A DNA stretch of 64,000 bases. It comes from AWTP1-18 sp036504515 (GTDB lineage: Bacteria > Pseudomonadota > Gammaproteobacteria > Burkholderiales > Rhodocyclaceae). A program made the position numbers and the translations under genes. The number at the start of each line of letters is the position of its first letter. Position 1 is the first letter of the stretch. The stretch covers positions 434,001 through 498,000 of the forward strand of contig DASXVA010000009.1 in the NCBI GenBank assembly GCA_036504515.1, written 5' to 3'. The notes beneath the pieces are model-generated. The model made no database searches, had not been told where the DNA came from, and saw only the letters and a list, made by a program, of their open reading frames with translations. Below, piece by piece: positions 6,829 through 15,866 of this stretch.

Positions 6829-9800
6829 TCAGCGCCGTACCGGGGCTGCCGGGCAGCCGTGCCAGGCGCTGTTGGCGGGGATGCTTTCGCCCTTCATGAC
6901 CAGCGTCAGAGGGCCGAGTTTGACGTTGTCGGCCACCACGGCACTGTAGAGCACGGCACTGCGGGGGCTCATGGTGACGCGTTGGCCGATATGGACGTGG
7001 TCGATCTTCATGACGCGGTCTTCGAACAGATGGGTCTGGGGGCAGGTGAGGGCATTCATTTCGCTGTAGTCGCCGATGTGGACGCAGTCGAATTCGGTGA
7101 AGTCGGTGGTGTCCAGATAGACGCCGCGACCGATGCGGCTGCCGAGCAGGTTGAAGGCCAGGGGCAGCCAGGGAGTGCCCCGCAGGTAACGCATGAAGTT
7201 GGGAACGGTGATGCCTTCGTAAAGGTTGGTGATGCCTTCCGACAGCCAAACGAAGGGTGTCCACATGGGGTGCGAGCTTTGGCCGTAACGACCGATCAGC
7301 AGCCACTTGAACAGGGCCACCAAAAGGAAAGTGCCCAGGCCGTAAAGCAGGCCGGCGATGTTGAGATACCAGGCCACGTCCGCCCACTGACCGGCACCCG
7401 CCATGGGCATGACATTGAGCACCACGGTGTAGCCCACGCCGATCACGGCGGCATGGGGGGTGATGATGCGGAAGGCTTCCACCAGCCCCCGGCCCAGACG
7501 GCGGGTTTTCGAGGGACGGAAGGTGAGATTTTCGGGGAAGCCGACGGTCTGCTCCCGGGCGGGCAGGTTGATGGGCGGCGAGCCCAGCCAAGTATCGCCG
7601 GGGTGCATCATGGCATTTGCGGGGGCTCGGGAGTGGACGCCGATCAGGACGTTTTCCGGGACGATGGTGCCGTCAGGCACGTAGGAGCCGTTGCCGATGA
7701 AACTGCGGCGGGAGATTACCGTTGGTCGCAGGCTCATCCAGCCGCCATCCACTTCTTCGTCCCCCAGCAACACGGCATCGGCGATGAAGGTTTCGTCGCC
7801 CAAGGTGAGCAAGTCAGGTATCAGGCCCTGGGCCGTGGAGATTTCCGCATCGCGGCCCACCTTGGCGCCGAGCAGGCGATACCAGATCGGGGCGAACACG
7901 GTGGCATAGACGCCGTGGAGCACATTGAGGCTGGATTCCTGGATCTGGTTTACCAGCCAGCGGCTGCAATAGGTATTGCTGTGCACCGGCCAGCGTCCTT
8001 CCTGCAGGCGGGGCATGACGCTCCAGCGCAGGCCGGCGGAAATCAGCGCCGTGCAGCAGATCAGGACGGCGGTGCCGGGGAAAGCCAGGACGAAATACCG
8101 CAGGGGTTGCAGGGCGATGTTGCTGTTGTCCAGCCAGGAAAACAGGTCATCCAGCCAGTCCACCAGAATGAAACTGGGGAAAACCGGCAGGAAGAAAATG
8201 ATGGCCGTGACCAGTACGCCAAGGACAAAGAGAAAGTTTTCCCGGGCGATCCGGGTTTCTGAAACTTCGGGCCGGGGCGGCAAGGAGGCCAGGTCGAACT
8301 CGCCCATATCCCGGGCAGGAGAGCCGCTCCAGATGCGGCCTGCCGGCAGGCTCATGCCGTCGCTGAGGGTGGACTGGCCGTCCAGGTGGCCGCTTTCGCC
8401 GATGGCGGTATTGCCTTCCAGCACGGCGTAGGAGCCGAGATGGGCGTTGCGTTCCAGGGTGATGGTGCCGATCAGCAGCTCGCCCTTTTCGACCCGCACG
8501 TTTTCAAGATTGACGGCATTGCCGATGCTGACGCCGTCGCCGATGGTCAGCAAGTCGTGGGCACGCAGGGTGACCGACCCGATCAGGACTTCCTCGCCGA
8601 TCTTGGCCCCAAGGGCCCGCAGCCACCAGACGTAGAGCGGGGAGCCGCTCAGCATGTAGGCCGGGGCACCTTCGATCATGCGGTCCGCCAGCCACCAGCG
8701 GTAGTAGGTAAAGCCCCAGAGCGGATAGCGGCCCGGTTTGATGCGGCCGGCAATCAGCCATTTGCCAATGATGGCAACAATGAATTCGAGTACGGTGGCG
8801 AGCAGGTAAACGCCGACGGAAACGACGATGGCCAGAGTGATCGAGTCATCCGGGTCGCCGGTGTAAAAGTGGTAGGCAAAGAAGGGTGCCAGCCACTGGG
8901 CCATGCGCAGGGCCACCAAGCCCGGCACGGTGGCAGCTTGGGCGATGCCGCAAAGCCAGCGTTTGAGGGTGGAGGGTGGCACCCAGGTGGAGGCGGCAGC
9001 CGGGGCTTCGTCCGGGGTTTCTGCCAGCACATCGGCGATGCAACCGATGGTGCGTTGCTGGTAGATGTCCCGCACCGTGAAGGTGGCAAAGCGGGGATGG
9101 CTGCGCAGGGCCGAGGCGAGGCGGGCTGCAAACAGCGAGTGCCCGCCCAGGTCGGAGAAAAAGTCGGCAGCGCGACGGATGGCCTGACCGGGAAAGAGCT
9201 TGCCCAGCTCGGCAAACAGCACTTCTTCGGCTTCGGTTTGTGCCTGATCAGAATCGGCTGGCAAGCCGGCGGCAATGGTGAGGGGCCGGGCTTTGAGGGC
9301 CTTGCGGTCGATCTTGCCCGAGGTCAGGCGGGGCATTTCGTCCAGGGTTTCGAAATGCACCGGCACCATGTAGGGCGGCAGGCTCTCCGCAAGGGCGCTA
9401 CGTAGCGCGGCGGCATCGGGGGCTTGATCATCGGCAATCAGGTAAGCCACCAGCCGTTCGATACCGTCATCCTGGCGCAGCAGGACTGCCGCCGTGGCGA
9501 CGCCGGCTTGGCTGACCAGAGCTGCTTCGATCTCGCCCAGTTCAACCCGGAAGCCGCGAATCTTGACCTGATCGTCGGTGCGGCCCAGGCATTGCACGCA
9601 ATCCTGTTCGTCGATCCGGGCCAAGTCGCCGGTGCGGTACAGGCGGGCATCCTGGGGGCCGCTGGCCCAGGGGTTGGCGAGGAATTTTTCGGCGGTCAGG
9701 TCAGGGCGGCCCAGATAGCCTGCCGCAACGCCGGGACCGGTAATGCACAGCTCGCCGGTTTCGCCCCGAGGTAGCAGGCGCAGGCCTTTTTCGACGGCGG

Positions 9801-10836
9801 GGTCAATGACCAGCAGGCCGTAGTTGGGCAGGGGGTGGCCGATGGTGACGGGCTGGCCGGCCTGAAGCTCGGCCAGACTGGCGGAAACCGTGGCCTCCGT
9901 CGGGCCATAGGTGTTGAACACCTGGCGACCGGGCCGGGCCCAGCGGGCGACCAGGGCTTCGGGGCAGGCTTCGCCGCCCAGATTGATCAAGCGCAGATTG
10001 GGAATGTCCCGACTGAACAGGGCGAGCAGGGTGGGCACGGCGTGGAGCACGGTGATCTGCTGCTCGATCAGAGCCAGGGGCAGGGCGTCAGGATCGGCGG
10101 TGACTTCCCGCGGCGCTAGCCAGAGGGTTGCCCCCACCAGATAGCTGATCCAGATTTCCTCGAAGGACATGTCGAAGGCCACTGAAAAACCCTGATAGAC
10201 ACGGTCTTCTTGGCGGATGCCGAGCACGGCGTTTTCGCTGCGCAAAAAGTGGCAGATGGCGCCCTGGTTGATCTGGATGCCCTTGGGTTTGCCGGTGGAG
10301 CCGGAGGTATAGATGACGTAGGCCGGGTCCGTGGGCTGGACCTTCTGCCGGCGAAGGGCGGGCGTTTGCAAAGGGGCCGTCAGGTCTTCAGCCAGCCAGA
10401 GGGGATGCTCCAGACCGATCAAGGCATCTGCCTTGGCCTGGCAACTGAGTAGCCCGGCGGCTTGGGCGTCATCCAGGCAGACCTTGATGCGATCCACGGG
10501 AGTGTCGGCGTCGAAGGGCAGCCAGGCAGCGCCAGTCTTGGCGATACCCAGTTGCAGCACAAGCAAATCCAGGCCCCGGGGCAGCCAGAGGCCCAGAATC
10601 TGGCCGGGACGGATACCTGTGGCGATGAGGCGCGAGGCAACACGATCTGCCAATTCGTTGAGTTCGCCGTAGCTGAGGCTCCTGTCGCCGCAGATCAGGG
10701 CGGGTTTGGCCGGGTAAAGGTTGGCGCTGGCCTCGAACAGGTCGGCCAGGACTTCATCCCGGATCAAATCGGGACGAGCCGGACCTTGCAGCAGGCTGAG
10801 GGGAAGGCGGTGTTCGGAAGGGAGTGTTTCGTACAT
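6829..10836 (-). CDS. Pls/PosA-family NRPS with membrane beta-helix C-terminal domains
   Basis: The 1335-residue protein has an adenylation domain at residues 25-520 (YTSGSTGKPKG at 176-186; TGDLARI; TSGKIDRKAL). A carrier domain follows with GGHS (attachment Ser567). The last 700 residues contain about six membrane segments between three hexapeptide (left-handed beta-helix) regions. This A-T-membrane plan is that of epsilon-poly-lysine synthase and related Pls/PosA enzymes, which make isopeptide-linked homopolymers of a diamino acid; there is no ordinary condensation or thioesterase domain. By eye, the substrate code reads D-M-E-H-I-L-T-V-S-K. The acidic third position would suit a basic side chain. 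Product identity is inference. It is followed by its own phosphopantetheinyl transferase. Confidence 0.9.
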   Translation of the reverse strand: MYETLPSEHRLPLSLLQGPARPDLIRDEVLADLFEASANLYPAKPALICGDRSLSYGELNELADRVASRLIATGIRPGQILGLWLPRGLDLLVLQLGIAKTGAAWLPFDADTPVDRIKVCLDDAQAAGLLSCQAKADALIGLEHPLWLAEDLTAPLQTPALRRQKVQPTDPAYVIYTSGSTGKPKGIQINQGAICHFLRSENAVLGIRQEDRVYQGFSVAFDMSFEEIWISYLVGATLWLAPREVTADPDALPLALIEQQITVLHAVPTLLALFSRDIPNLRLINLGGEACPEALVARWARPGRQVFNTYGPTEATVSASLAELQAGQPVTIGHPLPNYGLLVIDPAVEKGLRLLPRGETGELCITGPGVAAGYLGRPDLTAEKFLANPWASGPQDARLYRTGDLARIDEQDCVQCLGRTDDQVKIRGFRVELGEIEAALVSQAGVATAAVLLRQDDGIERLVAYLIADDQAPDAAALRSALAESLPPYMVPVHFETLDEMPRLTSGKIDRKALKARPLTIAAGLPADSDQAQTEAEEVLFAELGKLFPGQAIRRAADFFSDLGGHSLFAARLASALRSHPRFATFTVRDIYQQRTIGCIADVLAETPDEAPAAASTWVPPSTLKRWLCGIAQAATVPGLVALRMAQWLAPFFAYHFYTGDPDDSITLAIVVSVGVYLLATVLEFIVAIIGKWLIAGRIKPGRYPLWGFTYYRWWLADRMIEGAPAYMLSGSPLYVWWLRALGAKIGEEVLIGSVTLRAHDLLTIGDGVSIGNAVNLENVRVEKGELLIGTITLERNAHLGSYAVLEGNTAIGESGHLDGQSTLSDGMSLPAGRIWSGSPARDMGEFDLASLPPRPEVSETRIARENFLFVLGVLVTAIIFFLPVFPSFILVDWLDDLFSWLDNSNIALQPLRYFVLAFPGTAVLICCTALISAGLRWSVMPRLQEGRWPVHSNTYCSRWLVNQIQESSLNVLHGVYATVFAPIWYRLLGAKVGRDAEISTAQGLIPDLLTLGDETFIADAVLLGDEEVDGGWMSLRPTVISRRSFIGNGSYVPDGTIVPENVLIGVHSRAPANAMMHPGDTWLGSPPINLPAREQTVGFPENLTFRPSKTRRLGRGLVEAFRIITPHAAVIGVGYTVVLNVMPMAGAGQWADVAWYLNIAGLLYGLGTFLLVALFKWLLIGRYGQSSHPMWTPFVWLSEGITNLYEGITVPNFMRYLRGTPWLPLAFNLLGSRIGRGVYLDTTDFTEFDCVHIGDYSEMNALTCPQTHLFEDRVMKIDHVHIGQRVTMSPRSAVLYSAVVADNVKLGPLTLVMKGESIPANSAWHGCPAAPVRR

Positions 10837-11030
10837 TTAGCTTGTGCCGGAACGACACGGATCGTTCAAGACGATCATCAAACATCAGACCTCAACTGTA
10901 GGCCTTAATGGGGCGGCGGGAAGCCGATATAACCATGGATAAAGGAAGTCTTTTTCTGATGCCCTTGGCTTCATCAAGACCGAAGCAAGCACTGGTGGCG
11001 GCTTCGGCTTGCGGACAAAAGCACGGGCGT

Positions 11031-11702
11031 TTATTTCTGCTTGACCAGCAAAGGGTCCTTCAGTTGGGCAAAGCGGCCCGGAGCAACATATTGCAAAAGC
11101 TCTTTGCCTTCCGTGTCCACGACCACATCCAAACCTTTTTCCGGGTAGAGCATGTGCTCGGTGGTGCCGACCTTGATCCGTTCTGCAGGGGTGCCAAAGC
11201 GCTGTTCCACCATGCCTGCATCCAGATTGATGCTGGGAATGAAGCTGATGGCGCGGATCTGGGACTGCATGGCCACCTGCATATCCTGGGGCGCAAGGCT
11301 GATCTTGCGGGTGGAACTTTCCATGTAATCCCGTTTAAGGGCCCGCTCCTTCATTTTTTCCAGGGTTTCGGCGGGGATTTCTGCCGTGATGATCATCTTG
11401 CCGGTGATGAAACCGGTGTTCACCCGGTCAAAAAAGGCTTCAACGGTGCCGGTTTCGTTCGGTGCGGCAATCAGGGCGACCTGCATGTCGTTGCCAAGCT
11501 TGAGTTTGGCGTCGTCCAGGGTGTTTTCCCCCAGGATCAAGTCGAAAACCCGGGACTTTCCGCCGTAGAGGGTGTCGATTTGCCAGGGCAGACCGTGGCT
11601 GGGTTCTGCGACATCGTCCTTGGAATGAAAGAACGTTGGCAGCACAAAAATGGCCAGAATCAGCCCCAGCAGCAGGCCAGTAACGGAAAGTACGGTTTTC
11701 AT
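11031..11702 (-). CDS. Unknown membrane-anchored or exported protein
   Basis: I do not recognise this 223-residue protein. The ATG at 11702 is preferred over the upstream one at 11750 because it gives a clean N terminus, MKTVLSVTGLLLGLILAIFVL, that is a signal anchor or uncleaved signal peptide. The rest (about 200 residues) is predicted to face the periplasm. It has two regions of mixed alpha/beta character around LPWQIDTLYGG and VEQRFGTPAERIKVG. There are no cysteines or catalytic motifs. It stands alone between the NRPS operon and the divergent yaeQ gene. A conserved betaproteobacterial hypothetical protein is the most I would call it. Confidence 0.7.
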   Translation of the reverse strand: MKTVLSVTGLLLGLILAIFVLPTFFHSKDDVAEPSHGLPWQIDTLYGGKSRVFDLILGENTLDDAKLKLGNDMQVALIAAPNETGTVEAFFDRVNTGFITGKMIITAEIPAETLEKMKERALKRDYMESSTRKISLAPQDMQVAMQSQIRAISFIPSINLDAGMVEQRFGTPAERIKVGTTEHMLYPEKGLDVVVDTEGKELLQYVAPGRFAQLKDPLLVKQK

Positions 11703-11860
11703 TGAAGGACGCGGAGGCGGCAGAAGGGGCGAAGGTCCGCATTTTCGCACCGATCTTCGCTTTACTGACCCTTGATCGTGATGGGACTGGCTAAAATGCT
11801 GCGCCGTGCCAAGGCAAATGACTTGCCGTTGCGGGCACTTCCTTCACTTGCTCCCCCTCC

Positions 11861-12415
11861 ATGGCCATCAAATCCACCATTTTCAAAGCCAGTCTGAACA
11901 TCTCGGACATGGACCGTAACTATTATGGGCAGCACGGATTGACGCTGGCTCGCCATCCCTCTGAAACCGATGAGCGGCTCATGGTGCGCTTGCTGGCCTT
12001 TGCCCTTTTCGCCGACGAGCGGCTGGAATTCGGCCGCGGCATTTCCGCCGACGATGAACCGGCCCTGTGGCTGAAGGAATACTCCGGCGAGATCCGGCTC
12101 TGGATTGAGGTGGGCCAGCCGGACGAACGCTTGCTGCGCCGGGCTTCGGGCCGTGCCGAGAAGGTGGTTTTGCTGGCCTACGGCGGCCGTGCCTTGGATG
12201 TCTGGTGGCAAAAGGAAGGCCCCACCATCAGCCGCCTGAAAAATCTGGAAGTGCTGGCTTTGACTGAGGAACAGTCCTCCGGGTTGGCAGCTTTGGCGGA
12301 ACGGGGTATGGATTTGCAATGCACGGTGCAGGATGGTCAGGTCTGGATGACCGACGGCCCCAATACCGTGCACATTGAACTGCGCCGACTGGCGGGAGGA
12401 GAACTGAATGGGTGA
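11861..12415 (+). CDS. yaeQ: YaeQ family protein
   Basis: YaeQ is a PD-(D/E)XK-nuclease-fold protein of unknown biochemical role, reported as a suppressor of rfaH in enteric bacteria. The 184-residue product has the typical start MAIKSTIFKASLNISDMDR and the segments DERLMVRLLAFALFA, LWIEVGQPDERLLRRAS and VWWQKEGPTISRLKNL. Length and motif order agree with the family. It overlaps the next gene by eight bases, indicating co-transcription and coupled translation. Confidence 0.93.
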   Translation: MAIKSTIFKASLNISDMDRNYYGQHGLTLARHPSETDERLMVRLLAFALFADERLEFGRGISADDEPALWLKEYSGEIRLWIEVGQPDERLLRRASGRAEKVVLLAYGGRALDVWWQKEGPTISRLKNLEVLALTEEQSSGLAALAERGMDLQCTVQDGQVWMTDGPNTVHIELRRLAGGELNG

Positions 12416-13223
12416 CAACAGCGCGAATCAGCAAGAAGCCGTGCAACAGGACATTCCTGAAGATGCACTGGCTGCCCATGCGCCGATGGAAGTTCAGCGT
12501 CAGGCGGCCTATATGGCCCAGGACGGCTTTACCCAGATATTCCGGCTGACGGTGGAAAACGATCAGGAAGCCCTGGAGCGGGGCATCAATGAAATGCTGC
12601 CCCTGATCCGCAACTGGGCCAAGGCCGGTGGCAGCGAGCAAGCCCGTCATCTGCGTCTGGCCCTGCTGGTGGCCGGTATGGATCAATGGGGGCTGGCCTA
12701 CAGTCAGGCCTTCGGCCTCAACGCGATTCCCGGTCTGACGGAATTGCTCGGGGCTTTGCGTACTGCCTTGACCGCCGAAGAAGACGCCCGCTTTCAGCAG
12801 ATGTTTGACGCGATGGGCGCCAGCGAAGGCAATGCCATCGACTTCAAGGTGGATCTGCGTCGCGGCATCCACCTTTCCCTCTGGCACGCCATGATTGCCA
12901 GCGAAGACCGTGATGAGGCCACCCTGGTCTGTACCGCCCTGGGCAGCCTGATGCTGGCCCTGGTCAAGTCCATGCCCACTCTGGGCTGGCGCCTGGTGGC
13001 TGATGCCCTGGCCCATGTGCAGATTCGTTGCCTTGCCGAAGGCTTGGCCAGCGAAGGGCTGGGGCAGGAAATGACCCAGCAACTGTTTGCCGCGCTGCAT
13101 CAGACTTTGCCTGAAGACGTGAAAAGCCAGATATTTACCCAGGCAGCCCAAGTGACCATGGCTTGGCAGCAGGCCCGCCGCCAAGGGCAGATGGAAGCGG
13201 ATCAAAACCCCACCAAGCACTAA
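12408..13223 (+). CDS. Unknown helical protein co-transcribed with yaeQ
   Basis: This 271-residue protein is not one I recognise. It is predicted to be almost entirely helical, with an acidic N terminus and alternating amphipathic segments (for example LERGINEMLPLIRNWAKAGG and LVCTALGSLMLALVKS). There is no signal peptide and no convincing membrane segment. The start overlaps the yaeQ stop by eight bases, so the two are probably translated together. Function may be linked to YaeQ, which is inference from linkage only. Confidence 0.75.
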   Translation: MGDNSANQQEAVQQDIPEDALAAHAPMEVQRQAAYMAQDGFTQIFRLTVENDQEALERGINEMLPLIRNWAKAGGSEQARHLRLALLVAGMDQWGLAYSQAFGLNAIPGLTELLGALRTALTAEEDARFQQMFDAMGASEGNAIDFKVDLRRGIHLSLWHAMIASEDRDEATLVCTALGSLMLALVKSMPTLGWRLVADALAHVQIRCLAEGLASEGLGQEMTQQLFAALHQTLPEDVKSQIFTQAAQVTMAWQQARRQGQMEADQNPTKH

Positions 13224-13243
13224 TAAATTGGTTTAACTAATAA

Positions 13244-14083
13244 ATGGAACTAATTGAATTTAATGGAATAGAGGCGCTTAGGTTGAAGGCATCCGGCGGT
13301 GCGGAAGCCATTGTCAGCCGCCTCGGTGCTCAAGTGCTTTCCTGGAAAACCGAGGATGGGAAAGAGCGTCTGTTCCTCAGTGATAAAGCCGTTTTCGATG
13401 GCAGCCGCTCGATTCGCGGCGGGATTCCGGTTTGTTTTCCACAGTTCTCCGGGCTTGGGGCTTTACCCAAACACGGCTTGGTGCGGCAGAAACTTTGGAC
13501 CGTGGATTCCCATCGGGAACACAAGGATTTCACTTTGGCTTGCCTGGCCATTGGCGATGACGAGGAAACTCGCGCACTGTGGCCCCATGCCTTTCGGGCC
13601 GAGGTGACCGTGGTGGTGGAAGGTTCCCGCCTTGATGTGGAGCTTTCGGTGGAAAACACGGGGGACAGCCTGTTCAGCTTTACCGGCGCTCTCCATACCT
13701 ACCTGCGGGTCAAGGAAGTTGAAAACATCCACGTCCAGGGGCTGCAAGGGCTGGAGTACCGGGATGCTGCCAAGGGCGATGTCCTGCGCAGGGACAACGA
13801 GGCGGAACTGACTGTGGAAGATGAGTTGGACCGCGTTTATCACAGTGTGGAAAAGCCCCTGCTGCTGAGCGATGACGGCAACAACCTGGGTATCCACGCC
13901 GATGGCTTTCCCGATGTGGTGGTGTGGAACCCTTGGGAAACCCTTTGTGCGGGCCTGCCGGACATGGAGCGTCTGGATTTCCGCCGCATGCTCTGCGTGG
14001 AAGCAGCCGTGGCAAAGCTGCCGGTTCTGCTACCTCCCGGTGAAACCTGGGTCGGGCGCCAAACTTTGGTCGCTGTCGTTTAA
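13244..14083 (+). CDS. D-hexose-6-phosphate mutarotase
   Basis: This belongs to the YeaD/Hpm-type galactose-mutarotase fold, which interconverts alpha and beta anomers of glucose-6-phosphate. The 279-residue product shows the family's GGIPVCFPQFSGLG (substrate loop), HGLVR and TGALHTYLRVK with the catalytic His, and a late VVVWNPW motif. Length is normal. It lies 20 bases after the preceding unknown gene, possibly in the same transcript, and overlaps by four bases the convergent pseudouridine synthase gene. Confidence 0.9.
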   Translation: MELIEFNGIEALRLKASGGAEAIVSRLGAQVLSWKTEDGKERLFLSDKAVFDGSRSIRGGIPVCFPQFSGLGALPKHGLVRQKLWTVDSHREHKDFTLACLAIGDDEETRALWPHAFRAEVTVVVEGSRLDVELSVENTGDSLFSFTGALHTYLRVKEVENIHVQGLQGLEYRDAAKGDVLRRDNEAELTVEDELDRVYHSVEKPLLLSDDGNNLGIHADGFPDVVVWNPWETLCAGLPDMERLDFRRMLCVEAAVAKLPVLLPPGETWVGRQTLVAVV

Positions 14084-14784
14084 GACGGTGTCGCGTTCTT
14101 GCTGCCCGGCCAGGGCAGCAAGGGCAGGGGGGCAAGACTGCTTATCCGGGCTGCAACGGTTGGATTCAAAAACCACTCTCCCTCTTTGGGCCAAGCCTCG
14201 AAGGATTGCATTACCCCCTGCCATGCGAAGCGCAGAGTGCAGGCGTGCAGATAGCCGCGATCTGCGGCTTCACCCCCATAACGCTCATCGCCAAGGATGG
14301 GGCTGCCCAGGCTCTTGAGGGCCACGCGAAGCTGGTGCGTGCGGCCGGTACGGGGCCGCAGGACGAACAGGCGCAGTCCGCTGCCGTCGTTACCGATTCC
14401 GTAACTGAAAAACTGGGTGAGGGCCTGATTGTCGCCTTCCCGGGCAAGTCGCCAGGAACCGTTGCGACCCTTGACCATGGCTCCTTTGATGGCCCCCTGT
14501 TTTTTTGAGGGGGGATGCAGGGACAGGGCCAGGTAATACTTTTCCATCTGCCCCTGGGCGAACATTTCACCAAAGCTTCGGGCGGCTGCCTCGTTTCTGG
14601 CCAGCAGAACCAGACCGGAGGTCAGGCGATCAAGACGATGGACGGGAAATAGGGTTTGCAGGCCGCTGATCTGCCGAGCGGCATCGACCAGGCTGATTTC
14701 CCCTGCTTCGCTGTGGAAGTTCATTCCCGCGGGCTTGAGGACGACGATGAAGTCGTCGTGACAGGCCATCAGTTCAAGTTGCAC
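14080..14784 (-). CDS. RluA-type pseudouridine synthase
   Basis: The enzyme isomerises uridine to pseudouridine in structured RNA. The 234-residue product has the RluA catalytic motif HRLDRLTSGL at about residues 48-57 (catalytic Asp in RLD), and the later LRPRTGRTHQLRVALKSLGSPILGD block. It lacks an N-terminal S4 domain, which places it among short family members similar to the TruC or TIGR01621 types. The target RNA and position are not predictable from sequence. The gene converges on the mutarotase gene with a four-base overlap. Confidence 0.88.
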   Translation of the reverse strand: MQLELMACHDDFIVVLKPAGMNFHSEAGEISLVDAARQISGLQTLFPVHRLDRLTSGLVLLARNEAAARSFGEMFAQGQMEKYYLALSLHPPSKKQGAIKGAMVKGRNGSWRLAREGDNQALTQFFSYGIGNDGSGLRLFVLRPRTGRTHQLRVALKSLGSPILGDERYGGEAADRGYLHACTLRFAWQGVMQSFEAWPKEGEWFLNPTVAARISSLAPLPLLPWPGSKNATPS

Positions 14785-14830
14785 GGATAGGCCTTGAAAG
14801 GCTGTGTTTGGGCGGTAGCAGCGCTGGCAG

Positions 14831-15760
14831 CTAGGCCGGCAGGTGGATAGGCATCACGTCCACCACGCCCTTTTCAGCATAAACCACGCAGCGTTCAACG
14901 AACTCCTGAGTACTCTTGGGCATGGCCACCCGGGCGCGGGTGACGTAGAAGATCAGGTCGCGGCCATAACAGATCAGTTGGGTACCAAAAGAAGCGATGC
15001 GCTTTTCAGCCTCACTGTCCGGGTCGTCGAAAATCGGTTTGAAACCGGCCAACCGCTCGCCGGAAGTGACCATGGCGGCCCAAACGTCAAAAATATCCCG
15101 ATCGGTACGCAGGGTTTCGGTCTTGAGACGGGCAACCTCGGCGAATTCGCGGACGATGGGCTCGATGCCTGCGAACATGGGACTACAGCCGATATAGGTG
15201 ATCAGCGCGTCGGCAACCCGGTCGATGTCCCGCATGGCCTGGCCGATCTTGAGGTAACGGCTTTCGTAAAAGGCGTCGATGGGAATGGAAAAGGCGCGGA
15301 AAGGCTCGCCCCACAGCTCATCGATACCTTCCTCGCCGCTGCGGTGAAGCACCATGCGGCTGAGGCCGAGGGCATCCTGCAGGCAGCGACCGCATTCCCG
15401 CATCAAGTCGTTGCTGGAGCTGATATTGACGCCCATGGCCTGGAGTTCCACCAGTTTGGTGAAAATATCCGTGGCCCGGTTGAACATGGCGCCAGCGTAC
15501 ATGGCGCCTTTGACGCGCTTTTTGGCAGGATCGGTTTCCTGCTCGTAGGAAATTTTGGCTTCGTCGAGGCGGTTGCCGGGCACATTGAGACCGTGCTCGG
15601 TGTGGTTGAACAAGCGACGAGTCAAGGCCTGAATCAGACGCTTCTTGGCCAGCAGGGTGTCCTCAGGCACAGGATAGGTCTTGATCCAGTAGCCTTCCTG
15701 ATAGATACGCGTCTGTCCGTTGATGACGCGTATGGTGCCGGGTTCGATGTTTTCTTCCAT
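14831..15760 (-). CDS. Unknown 309-residue protein next to ETF-QO
   Basis: No family is recognised. The frame is open further upstream, but those residues are a shadow of the ETF-QO 3' end. The ATG at 15760 (MEENIEPGTIRVING) gives a sensible N terminus. The protein is soluble and mainly helical, with a conserved-looking opening (YQEGYWIKTYPVP), a basic AKKRLIQALTRRLF helix, and two cysteines in ECGRCLQDALG. It follows the ETF-quinone oxidoreductase gene at 106 bases in the same direction, so co-expression is possible. No signal peptide is visible. Confidence 0.7.
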   Translation of the reverse strand: MEENIEPGTIRVINGQTRIYQEGYWIKTYPVPEDTLLAKKRLIQALTRRLFNHTEHGLNVPGNRLDEAKISYEQETDPAKKRVKGAMYAGAMFNRATDIFTKLVELQAMGVNISSSNDLMRECGRCLQDALGLSRMVLHRSGEEGIDELWGEPFRAFSIPIDAFYESRYLKIGQAMRDIDRVADALITYIGCSPMFAGIEPIVREFAEVARLKTETLRTDRDIFDVWAAMVTSGERLAGFKPIFDDPDSEAEKRIASFGTQLICYGRDLIFYVTRARVAMPKSTQEFVERCVVYAEKGVVDVMPIHLPA

Positions 15761-15866
15761 GGACGCCCTATGACCGCAGTAATAAACGGTACTGAAATTT
15801 GGATGGCGGATTCTAGGGGAAAAACCGGAGGTTTGTGGGTAAGGGCAGGGCGAGCCTGCCCCTTTA

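Noticed and set aside
6821..7591. N-terminal extension of the phosphopantetheinyl transferase frame into the NRPS gene
   Set aside because: The extension is Arg/His/Pro-rich and shadows the NRPS coding frame; the ATG at 6820 begins the family sequence eight bases after the NRPS stop.
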